From Verrucomicrobiota bacterium (GTDB taxonomy: Bacteria > Verrucomicrobiota > Verrucomicrobiia > Opitutales > Opitutaceae): 64,000 bases of DNA. Shown here piece after piece: positions 17,549 through 30,763 of the stretch; the stretch's first letter is position 1, and the number at the start of each line of letters is the position of its first letter. The DNA lies in NCBI GenBank assembly GCA_023399155.1, contig JAEWQP010000022.1, positions 496,001 through 560,000 of the forward strand, read 5' to 3'. The position numbers and the translations under genes are program-made. Below the pieces are notes generated by a model. It did no database searches, was not told the origin of the DNA, and saw only the letters and a list, made by a program, of their open reading frames with translations.

Positions 17549-18094
17549 ATGGCCGTCGGAATCAAAGTCCTCGAACGCAAGCCGCTTACGCTGGCCGAGC
17601 GCACGTACCTGCCACAGATCTTCGGCGGCCTGCGACGCACGCTGCGGCTGATGTTTCAGCCGAAGGTCACGGTCGAGTATCCCGAGCAGCGGCCGCCGAT
17701 CCCGCCCGGTTACCGCGGTGCGCCCACGCTCGTGAAGGACCCGAACGGACGCGAGAAGTGCGTCTCGTGCCAGCTCTGCGAGTTTGTCTGCCCGCCCAAG
17801 GCCATCCGTATCACGCCCGGCGAGATCCCGCCGGATTCGCCTTTCGCGCACGTGGAGCGCGCGCCGCAGGAGTTCGAGATCGACATGTTGCGGTGCATCT
17901 ACTGCGGCCTGTGCCAGGAGGTCTGCCCCGAGGAGGCGATCTGGCTGCAGAACACGTATTCACTCACCCACAACTCGCGCACCGACTTCGTGCACAACAA
18001 GAAAAAGTTGTACGAGATGGGCGGAACACTTCCCGATGCCTACTTCAAGTGGGACAAGAAGCGCGAAGCCGAGGAGCACGGGAATGCGCACTGA
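17549..18094 (+). CDS. nuoI: NADH-quinone oxidoreductase subunit I
   Basis: A 181-residue NuoI/TYKY subunit with two ferredoxin-type [4Fe-4S] sites (N6a and N6b). The ligands are C71-x2-C74-x2-C77-x3-C81 and C116-x2-C119-x2-C122-x3-C126. They pass electrons from NuoG to NuoB. An amphipathic N-terminal segment (PQIFGGLRRTLRLMF) should sit at the membrane surface. The ATG at 17549 was chosen over an upstream in-frame start because the added residues fall in the intergenic repeat. A palindromic element follows directly. Confidence 0.97.
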   Translation: MAVGIKVLERKPLTLAERTYLPQIFGGLRRTLRLMFQPKVTVEYPEQRPPIPPGYRGAPTLVKDPNGREKCVSCQLCEFVCPPKAIRITPGEIPPDSPFAHVERAPQEFEIDMLRCIYCGLCQEVCPEEAIWLQNTYSLTHNSRTDFVHNKKKLYEMGGTLPDAYFKWDKKREAEEHGNAH

Positions 18095-18104
18095 GATGAA
18101 TACC

Positions 18105-18207
18105 GAGGCGAGAGGCGAGAGGCGAGAGGCGAGGGGGGCAGACCAGGCGCCGCTCCGTTCACGCGCCTCTGGAACCCGTCACGCGTCACGCGTCACCTGT
18201 CACTTCC
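18105..18207. repeat. Palindromic modular element, nuoI-nuoJ gap (7-nt units)
   Basis: The left arm is four near-perfect copies of GAGGCGA at 7-nt spacing (18105-18136). The right arm is four units of GTCACNN (GTCACGC, GTCACGC, GTCACCT, GTCACTT) at 18178-18207. Each arm approximates the reverse complement of the other, with about five of seven positions pairing per unit. The core is about 40 nt. Confidence 0.82.
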
Positions 18208-18217
18208 GCAGCGTCCG

Positions 18218-18742
18218 ATGACCGACATCTTCTTTTACATCTTTGCGACGATCACGCTTGCCTCGGCCATTCTGGTCGTGGCGAACCGCAATGCCGTCAA
18301 CTCCGCGGTCTTCATGATCGTCTCGTTCCTGGGGATGGCCTCGCTCTTCGTGCTGCTCGAGGCCTACTTCCTCGCGGTGATCCAGGTGCTGGTTTACGCG
18401 GGCGCGGTCATCGTGTTGTTCCTGTTCATCATCATGCTGCTCGATGTGAAGGGGGGCGACCGGCAGAAGTTCCGGCCGATGACGGCGATCGCCTCGATCG
18501 CTGCCGGCGCGCTGCTCTTTGCCGGCGTGGGCATGCTGGTGCGCGCACCCGAGTTGCAGGTGGCGCTGCCCGAAGGGGCCGGCGTGGGCTCGAGTCTGAA
18601 GGATTTCGGCGCGCTGCTTTTCACCCGCTACCTGCTGCCGATGCAGGTCACCGGATTTCTCCTGCTCATCGCCATGATTGGCGTGATTGTTCTCAGTCGG
18701 CGTGCGACTCACGCGGCTGCAAAGGTAGAAGGAGGAATGTAG
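18218..18742 (+). CDS. nuoJ: NADH-quinone oxidoreductase subunit J
   Basis: A 174-residue NuoJ/ND6 membrane subunit with five predicted helices. The conserved helix with a pi-bulge is seen as VIQVLVYAGAVIVLFLFIIMLL, and the early NAVNSAVFMIVSFLG block is also typical. The last three codons (Gly, Gly, Met) and the TAG stop fall inside the first unit of the adjacent repeat, so the C-terminus has been set by the repeat sequence. The start has no Shine-Dalgarno sequence and follows the right arm of the previous element by about 10 nt. Confidence 0.96.
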   Translation: MTDIFFYIFATITLASAILVVANRNAVNSAVFMIVSFLGMASLFVLLEAYFLAVIQVLVYAGAVIVLFLFIIMLLDVKGGDRQKFRPMTAIASIAAGALLFAGVGMLVRAPELQVALPEGAGVGSSLKDFGALLFTRYLLPMQVTGFLLLIAMIGVIVLSRRATHAAAKVEGGM

Positions 18743-18825
18743 AATGAAGAATGGGTCCAGAAGCGCAGCCCGCGGGGAAATTTGCGAAGCAACATTCTGC
18801 ATTCGCCATTCTGCCTTCATCATTA
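18731..18825. repeat. Palindromic modular element, nuoJ-nuoK gap (7-nt units)
   Basis: The left arm has three (A/T)(A/G)GAATG units at 7-nt spacing (18731-18753). The right arm has five CATT/CTTC-type units (18791-18825). It belongs to the family in the nuoD-nuoE gap. The first unit overlaps the end of nuoJ and contains its stop codon. Confidence 0.85.
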
Positions 18826-18835
18826 GGCGACGCAC

Positions 18836-19174
18836 ATGACTTCCGCATTCCTCATCCCACCCGTCGTCGCCGCCATCACGCTGAATCACTATATCGGCGT
18901 GGCCGGCATGCTCTTCGCCATCGGCTTCATCGGCGTGTTGCTGCGGCAGAACACGCTGGTGATCTACATGAGCCTGGAGCTCATGCTCAACGCGGCGACT
19001 CTCGCGGCCGTGGCGTTCTCGCGCTTCAACGGCACGATGGACGGCAACGTCTTTGTGTTCTTTATCATCACCGTGGCCGCGGCCGAGGTCGCGGTCGGTC
19101 TGGCCATCATCGTCGCCCTCTTCCGCAAGCGCCACACCGTGCAGGTCGAGGAACTCGGCACGCTGAAGAATTAG
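18836..19174 (+). CDS. nuoK: NADH-quinone oxidoreductase subunit K
   Basis: A 112-residue NuoK/ND4L membrane subunit with three predicted helices. The conserved acidic residues of the proton pathway sit in the middle helices, seen as YMSLELMLNAATL and VAAAEVAVGLAIIV. The N-terminus is about 10 residues longer than in E. coli. The last base of its stop codon is also the first base of the next palindromic element, so the gene ends exactly at the repeat border. Confidence 0.96.
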   Translation: MTSAFLIPPVVAAITLNHYIGVAGMLFAIGFIGVLLRQNTLVIYMSLELMLNAATLAAVAFSRFNGTMDGNVFVFFIITVAAAEVAVGLAIIVALFRKRHTVQVEELGTLKN

Positions 19175-19261
19175 CCACGGAGACGCGGAGACACGGAGAT
19201 GAATACAGAAATGCAAATCCGAGCACTGGCTTTCGCTCCGTGTCTCCGTGGCTCCGTGGCC
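19174..19261. repeat. Palindromic modular element, nuoK-nuoL gap (8-nt units)
   Basis: The left arm has CGGAGA three times at 8-nt spacing (19174-19199). The right arm has CTCCGTG three times at 8-nt spacing (19235-19261). The arms are near-perfect reverse complements, with most of 26-28 positions matching, around a core of about 35 nt. Confidence 0.9.
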
Positions 19262-19283
19262 AAACCTTTCTGATTCGATCCAG

Positions 19284-21167
<1,884 letters not shown>

Positions 21168-21187
21168 CAACACAAGCCATGAATCCT

Positions 21188-21272
21188 GCCACGGAGACAC
21201 GGAGACACGGAGGAGATCCAGAGGGACCGATGGCGATACTCCGCGTCTCCGTGTCTTCGTGCCTCCGTGGCC
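21188..21272. repeat. Palindromic modular element, nuoL-nuoM gap (8-nt units)
   Basis: The left arm has ACGGAG three times at 8-nt spacing (21188-21212). The right arm has four 8-nt units, CTCCGCGT, CTCCGTGT, CTTCGTGC and CTCCGTGG (21239-21270). The core is about 26 nt. It is the same subfamily as the nuoK-nuoL element, but with an extra right-arm unit. Confidence 0.9.
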
Positions 21273-21291
21273 AACTCTTCCCCCTCCTAGG

Positions 21292-22824
21292 ATGAACGAC
21301 TCCTCGCACCTTCTCCCGCTGGCCATCGCGACACCGCTGGTGTGCGCGCTCGTCCTGCTCGGCGGGAAATACTACTGGGGCCAGGCCGTGCGCGCGATCG
21401 CGACGATCGGCTTCCTCGTCCCGGCGCTCGTCTCATTGTGGTGCTGGTACACCTACGCGCCGTCCGTTCCGGGCGGCTATGACTTCATCAGCCGCCGGCC
21501 CATGGGCCTCGAGGGCGTGGGCATCTCGCTGCACCTCGGGCTCAACGGTATCGCGCTGCCGCTCTTCGTCCTCGCCGGCGTGGTCGGGCTCGCGGCCGGG
21601 CTCTACGCCGTCCAGGCCGAGGCGGAGCGCGCCTACCAGTACCTGCTGCTCCTGCTCGTCATGCAGTCCGGCCTGATGGGCGTGTTCGCGTCCATCGACG
21701 TGTTCTTCTTCTACTTCTTCCACGAGATGGCGCTGATCCCGACCTTCATCATGGTCGGCGTCTGGGGCGGCCGCGACCGGCAGTATGCCGCGATGAAGAT
21801 GACGGTCTATCTCACGGTCGGCGCGATGCTGTCGCTCGCGGGATTGATCTATCTCTATGTCCAGAGCGACGCCTCCTCGTTCAGCCTGATCGACCTGCGC
21901 AACGAGCTCGCGACGAACCCGCTCACTGACTCGGTGCAGAAGTACGCCTTCGGCTTCCTGCTCTTCGGTTTCGGCATCCTCGTTTCGCTCTGGCCGTTCC
22001 ACACATGGGCGCCGCTCGGCTACGGTGCGGCACCCTCCTCGGCGGCCATGCTCCACGCGGGCGTGCTGAAGAAGTTCGGGCTCTACGGCCTGGTGCAGAT
22101 CGCGCTGCCGTTGCTGCCCGCCGGCCCCGCGCACTGGTCGTCGCTCCTCGCCTGGCTCGCGCTTGGAAACATCGTGATCGTCGGCCTGATCACCATGACC
22201 CAGCGGGATGTGAAGCAACTGATCGGGTACAGCTCGGTCATGCACATGGGCTACGCCTTCCTCGCCATCGCCACGGCCTCGACGCTCGGCGCGGGTGCGG
22301 CGGTGCTGCTCATGGTCGCGCATGGCCTGAGCGTGGCGCTGCTGTTCATGCTCGCGACGAGCCTCTATCACCGCACCGGCACCTTCGACATGCACGAGAT
22401 GGGCGGGGTGGTGAAGAAGACGCCCGTGCTCGCGGCATTTTTCGTAACGGCCATGATGGCGAGCATCGCGGTGCCGGGCCCGGGGCTCGCGAACTTCTGG
22501 GCGGAGTTCACGGTCTTCCTTTCCGTCTGGGCGTGGAAGCCGTGGGTGGTCTTCGTCGCCGCGACCGGCGTGATCATCTCCGCGATCTACGGTTTGCGCG
22601 CCGTCGGCCGGATCTTCTTCGGCCAGCCGACGGATGCCTTCGAAAAGAAGTTCGCCGAGCCGATGCAGGACCTCCGCTGGGCCGAGCGGATTCCCGCGCT
22701 CATCCTCTTCGCCGTGCTCATCGCGATCGGCTTCTGGCCGCGCTCGATCTCCGATGGCGTGAACGCCGCGCTGACCGGCGGCAACCCGACGGCTGCAGAG
22801 GCGGCCATGATCGACCTCAAGTGA
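21292..22824 (+). CDS. nuoM: NADH-quinone oxidoreductase subunit M
   Basis: A 510-residue NuoM/ND4 antiporter-like proton channel with about 14 helices. Conserved elements are FFFYFFHEMALIPTFIMVGVWGG with the key Glu, the HTWAPLGYGAAPSSAAMLHAGVLKKFGLYGL block with the Lys/His channel residues, and KQLIGYSSVMHMGY. The ATG at 21292 follows the sequence CCTCCTAGG rather than a purine-rich Shine-Dalgarno. The frame is open further upstream only because the repeat element has no stop in it. Confidence 0.97.
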   Translation: MNDSSHLLPLAIATPLVCALVLLGGKYYWGQAVRAIATIGFLVPALVSLWCWYTYAPSVPGGYDFISRRPMGLEGVGISLHLGLNGIALPLFVLAGVVGLAAGLYAVQAEAERAYQYLLLLLVMQSGLMGVFASIDVFFFYFFHEMALIPTFIMVGVWGGRDRQYAAMKMTVYLTVGAMLSLAGLIYLYVQSDASSFSLIDLRNELATNPLTDSVQKYAFGFLLFGFGILVSLWPFHTWAPLGYGAAPSSAAMLHAGVLKKFGLYGLVQIALPLLPAGPAHWSSLLAWLALGNIVIVGLITMTQRDVKQLIGYSSVMHMGYAFLAIATASTLGAGAAVLLMVAHGLSVALLFMLATSLYHRTGTFDMHEMGGVVKKTPVLAAFFVTAMMASIAVPGPGLANFWAEFTVFLSVWAWKPWVVFVAATGVIISAIYGLRAVGRIFFGQPTDAFEKKFAEPMQDLRWAERIPALILFAVLIAIGFWPRSISDGVNAALTGGNPTAAEAAMIDLK

Positions 22825-22836
22825 TGCGAATTGAGT

Positions 22837-22917
22837 GCACAGGAGAGCGCAGAGAAAGCAGAGAAGGCCGGGCAATCGCTACTCTGAGTCTCTCCGCGTC
22901 CTCTGCCATCTCCTGTT
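22837..22917. repeat. Palindromic modular element, nuoM-nuoN gap (9-nt units)
   Basis: The left arm has CAGGAG, GCAGAG and GCAGAG at 9-nt spacing (22837-22866). The right arm (22886-22917) has CTCTCCGCG, TCCTCTGCC and ATCTCCTGTTA, its approximate reverse complement. The core is about 20 nt. It is closest to the 9-nt-unit element in the nuoC-nuoD gap. Confidence 0.8.
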
Positions 22918-22931
22918 AAATCCGATTCCCC

Positions 22932-24443
22932 GTGGACTACCAAAGCTTCGCCAACGCCAATAACTGGTCGGCCATCGCGCCCGAGCTCGCGCTCGGGGTG
23001 CTCGCGCTCGGCCTGCTCGTGCTGGAGATCGTCCTCCCGCGCGCGCAGCACCGGCTGATCCCGCGCTTTGCGCTCGTCGGTCAGCTCGCCATCCTCGGTT
23101 TCGTGCTGTGGGGGGCGTCGCTCGAACCCTTGCGCGGCCCTTCCTTCGGCGGCCTGCTCAACCACACCGGCATCGGCGACGCCTTTCGCGTCTTCTTCCT
23201 CCTCACCAGCGCGCTTGTGACCTGGCTGGGGATCGTGGCGCTGGAGCGCCAGGTCCTTTCGCGTATCGAGTTTTTCCATATCGTGCTGGTCGTGACGGGC
23301 GCGATGATGCTCCTGGTCCAGAGCCATCACTTCGTGATGCTCTTTGTGGCGCTCGAGACCGTGACGGTCGGCTTCTACGTGCTCGTGAGCTATTTCCGCT
23401 CCTCGACATCGCTCGAGGCGGGCCTGAAGTACCTCATCCTCGGCGCGCTCAGCTCGGCCATGCTGACTTTTGGCATCGTGCTGCTTTATGGCGTGGCCGG
23501 GAATCCGGCTCTGCCCGGCGCCACGACGGACTCACTCAACTTCGAGGCGTTGCGCGGCTTCCTGGCCGCGAACAGCGGCAACCCGGTCGCCCTCATCGGC
23601 ATGGTGCTCGTGCTCTGCGGCGTGGCGTTCAAGGTCGGTGCCGTTCCCTTTCAGATCTGGATCCCGGACGTCTACCAGGGGGCCTCGACGCCGATCACGG
23701 CGTTTCTCGCCGTCGGCTCCAAGGCCGCGGGCATCGGTGTGCTCCTGAATCTCGTGACGCAGGTGTTTCCCGTCCATGACGGCGTCCTCCAGCACGGACT
23801 CGTGCTGGTGGCGGGCGCGACGATCCTCTTCGGCAACCTCGCCGCGCTCACCCAGCGCAACACCAAGCGCCTGATGGGTCTTTCCGGCGTGTCGCACGCC
23901 GGCTACCTGCTGATGGGCGTGACGGCGGCGACATTCCCGCAGACGCGCTGGGTGGCGGGCGCCGTGATCTTCTACCTCTTCGTCTACATGGCGGCCTCGA
24001 TGGCGGTGTTCGGCGTGCTCACCTATCTCGCGAAGACCGATGACGCCGGCCTGGAGACGGACGAATTCGTCGACCTCGGCAAACGCAGCCCGCTGCTGGG
24101 CGCCGTGCTCGCGGTCGGCCTTGGGTCACTCGCCGGGATCCCGCCGCTGGCCGGATTCATTGGCAAATTGCTGCTCTTCATCGGCGCCTTCCAGGCGGGT
24201 CTCTATGGACTGCTCGCCGTGGCGATCCTCGGGGTGATCCTCTCGATCTACTATTACTTTGGCTGGATCAAGATGGCGTTGTTCGAATTCACCCGCGTGG
24301 TGCCGCGCGAGCCGGATGCGCCCGAACTCGCGGTTCGTCCGCTGCCCATCGGGGGAAGGGTCACGCTGGCGGCCCTCGCGCTCGCGACGCTCGTGCTCGG
24401 GTTCTTCCAGGGCCCGCTTTCGCAGTGGTTGCGGCTGCCCTGA
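22932..24443 (+). CDS. nuoN: NADH-quinone oxidoreductase subunit N
   Basis: A 503-residue NuoN/ND2 antiporter-like proton channel and the last gene of the operon. Signatures include VALETVTVGFYVLVSYFRSS with the key Glu, GVAFKVGAVPFQIWIPDVYQGASTPITAFLAVGSKAAG, and TKRLMGLSGVSHAGYLLMG. It starts with GTG and has no visible Shine-Dalgarno sequence. It converges on the large sensor kinase gene with a 26-bp gap that contains a small GGGCTGAGCCC inverted repeat. Confidence 0.96.
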   Translation: MDYQSFANANNWSAIAPELALGVLALGLLVLEIVLPRAQHRLIPRFALVGQLAILGFVLWGASLEPLRGPSFGGLLNHTGIGDAFRVFFLLTSALVTWLGIVALERQVLSRIEFFHIVLVVTGAMMLLVQSHHFVMLFVALETVTVGFYVLVSYFRSSTSLEAGLKYLILGALSSAMLTFGIVLLYGVAGNPALPGATTDSLNFEALRGFLAANSGNPVALIGMVLVLCGVAFKVGAVPFQIWIPDVYQGASTPITAFLAVGSKAAGIGVLLNLVTQVFPVHDGVLQHGLVLVAGATILFGNLAALTQRNTKRLMGLSGVSHAGYLLMGVTAATFPQTRWVAGAVIFYLFVYMAASMAVFGVLTYLAKTDDAGLETDEFVDLGKRSPLLGAVLAVGLGSLAGIPPLAGFIGKLLLFIGAFQAGLYGLLAVAILGVILSIYYYFGWIKMALFEFTRVVPREPDAPELAVRPLPIGGRVTLAALALATLVLGFFQGPLSQWLRLP

Positions 24444-24469
24444 GGGGCTGAGCCCGGACCCGCGAGCGG

Positions 24470-28543
<4,074 letters not shown>

Positions 28544-28575
28544 CGGTGGGCGCGCTGAGTCCTACATCGGCCAGT

Positions 28576-28594
28576 TGGGTCACGTATTGACCCA
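28576..28594. promoter_or_regulatory. Inverted repeat upstream of the hybrid sensor gene
   Basis: TGGGTCA-CGTAT-TGACCCA is a perfect 7-bp inverted repeat with a 5-nt spacer. It lies 33 nt upstream of the GTG start of the hybrid sensor gene and beyond the end of the convergent-side neighbour. The size and symmetry fit a dimeric regulator's operator; the regulator is unknown. Confidence 0.4.
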
Positions 28595-28749
28595 TGACCA
28601 CTGGGGCCCTTCCCCTACGGTGGCCCCCGCCCGGCCGGGAGCGGTGGAGGTCCCCGTCGTACAAAGGCACGGTCCCGGGACGGGAGTCCGCGGGACCGCG
28701 CACCTTACGATGACCGGCTGCGACAGCGCAGACGGAAGGCTGGCATGTA

Positions 28750-30633
28750 TCAGCTCTTCGACTTCTTCAGGATCGTCTCGATCTGGTCCATGATGCGGTT
28801 CATCCGGCCGACCAGCGCCTGGTAGGGTGCCGGCGTGGCGAGGTCGACGCCCGCGCGCTTGACCAGCTCATACGGGTAGTCGCTGCCGCCGGCCCCGAGC
28901 AGGCCGAGGTAGGTGTCGACCGCGCCGGGCTCCTTGGCGAGGATGCGCTCGGCAAACGCCTGCGAGGCCGCGATCGAGGTGGCATACTGGTAGACGTAGA
29001 AGTTGTAGTAGAAGTGCGGGATGTAGGCCCATTCGACCGTCACGAAGTCGTCGATCTTCATCACACCCTGATCGTGGCCGTGGTAGCGGCGCAGGAGTTC
29101 GCCATACATCGCGGTGAGGCGTTCGCCGGAGAGCGCGTTGCCCTTTTCCACCGCCTCGTGGATCGCGAGTTCGAACTCCGCAAACATCGTCTGGCGGAAG
29201 AACGTCTGGCGCAGGTTCTCGAGCGCCGTGCCCAGGTAGTAAAGGCGCTCGTCGTCGCTGGCGGCGCGAGCGAGCACATGATCGAAGAGCAGGGCCTCAT
29301 TCAGCGTCGAGGCGATCTCAGCCGTGAAGGTCGCGTAGTCGGCATTGGGCCAGGGCTGGTTCAACGCCGTGAGGCGCGAGTGCATGCCGTGCCCCCACTC
29401 ATGGGCGAGCGTGCTGACCGATTCGTAATCATCGTTATGATTGAGGAGCACGAACGGATGGACGTCGTAGATGCTGCCGTTCATGTAGGCGCCGGAGCGC
29501 TTGCCCGGCTGCGGATAGACGTGCGTGAACCGGCCGTCGAGGCACTCCTTGAGGATGCGCGTATAGTCCGCGCCGAGCGGTTGGGCCGACTCGAGGGTGA
29601 GTTTCACGCCGGCGTCGTAGTCGTAGCGCTTTTCGGTCGAGACGAGCGGCGGGTAGAGGTCCCAGTAGCGCAGGTCTTCGATGCCGAGCATGCGGGCCCG
29701 AAGCTTGAGGTAGCGATGCAGGGTCGGGAGTGCCGCGTTGGTCTCCTTGACCAGCGTGCGATAGACCGACTCCGGCACGCGCTCGCCCGCGAGCGCGGAG
29801 GCGAGACTGCTCGGGTGTTTGCGCGTCTGGGCGCGGAACCAGTCCGACTTCATCTGCGAGAACAGCGTGGTGCCGAACGTGCGCTGGTACTCGGTCATGC
29901 GACCCCAGAACGCGCGGTAGACCGCCTCGCGGTCCGCGCGGTTGCTCGACGAGCGCCAGCGGGAGTAGCCGGACTGGTCAAGGTAGGCGGATGTGCCGTC
30001 CGAAAGCGTGATCGTGGGCCACGGCACGTCGGCGTTGGCGAGGATGGAGTAAACGCTTCCCGGCGTGCTGGTCAGGAGAGCTGCGGCCGAGAGCACCGCT
30101 TCGCCCTCCGCGCCGAGCGTGTGAGGCGCGCGATCGAGCGTGCGCTGAAGCTGGAAGCGATACGGTGCGAGACCCGGCTCCGCGGCGACCATGCCCTGGA
30201 TCTTGGCGGCGCCGATGCTGAGGATCTCCGGATCCATGAAACTCGTGGCTTGGGCAAACTCCGTGAACAGCAGACCGGCCTCGGCGTCGCGCTCCTGCTC
30301 GGCCGCCTTGCGTGTGTCCTCATCGCTCGCGAGCGACGCGTACGACGCCACGCGCGTCAGTTCCTTGGCCACGCCGTAGACGAGGTCGAGGGCCTCGCGC
30401 AGCACGGCCGGGCTTTCACCGAGACGTCCTTTGTAGGCGGGGATGCGCTCGATTTCCTTGGCCACCTTGGCCTTGGCCGCGCTCCATGCCTCGACGTCAG
30501 GATAGATGGCGGTGAGATCCCACGTGTGGCGTGCGTCAGGGGCGGCAGCGGGCGCCGGCGTCTCGGCGCTTGCGATCACGCGGCCGCCGAGGAGGAGGAG
30601 AGAGGCGAGGGCGATTAACCTGCGGGTTTGCAT
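28750..30633 (-). CDS. pepF: Exported oligoendopeptidase F-type metallopeptidase (M3)
   Basis: A 627-residue M3-family zinc peptidase that cleaves short peptides. The zinc motif HEWGH is at residues 411-415, in the family context TLAHEWGHGMHS, with the third ligand Glu in AEIASTLNEALL shortly after. Unlike most cytoplasmic PepF enzymes it begins with a signal peptide (MQTRRLIALASLLLLGGRVIASA), so it is probably periplasmic. The PepF/M3 N-terminal helical domain spans about residues 60-240. Length and motifs fit the family well. It is transcribed toward the sensor kinase on the same strand, but about 200 nt with an inverted repeat separate them. Confidence 0.92.
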   Translation of the reverse strand: MQTRRLIALASLLLLGGRVIASAETPAPAAAPDARHTWDLTAIYPDVEAWSAAKAKVAKEIERIPAYKGRLGESPAVLREALDLVYGVAKELTRVASYASLASDEDTRKAAEQERDAEAGLLFTEFAQATSFMDPEILSIGAAKIQGMVAAEPGLAPYRFQLQRTLDRAPHTLGAEGEAVLSAAALLTSTPGSVYSILANADVPWPTITLSDGTSAYLDQSGYSRWRSSSNRADREAVYRAFWGRMTEYQRTFGTTLFSQMKSDWFRAQTRKHPSSLASALAGERVPESVYRTLVKETNAALPTLHRYLKLRARMLGIEDLRYWDLYPPLVSTEKRYDYDAGVKLTLESAQPLGADYTRILKECLDGRFTHVYPQPGKRSGAYMNGSIYDVHPFVLLNHNDDYESVSTLAHEWGHGMHSRLTALNQPWPNADYATFTAEIASTLNEALLFDHVLARAASDDERLYYLGTALENLRQTFFRQTMFAEFELAIHEAVEKGNALSGERLTAMYGELLRRYHGHDQGVMKIDDFVTVEWAYIPHFYYNFYVYQYATSIAASQAFAERILAKEPGAVDTYLGLLGAGGSDYPYELVKRAGVDLATPAPYQALVGRMNRIMDQIETILKKSKS

Positions 30634-30763
30634 GGCGCGAAACTATGGCGGTTCCTCGCCCGAGTGCATCTCGAAAACCCACACAAAGTCCGGTAGCAGC
30701 GGCTATTGTGCAGGCTGATGCGCATGAGGACGTGAACCTAATCGGCCGCGCCCGCGTCCGGGC

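Noticed and set aside
21433..22875. 480-codon minus-strand frame opposite nuoM
   Set aside because: Shadow of nuoM; composition is His, Arg and Glu rich, typical of antisense frames to membrane proteins.
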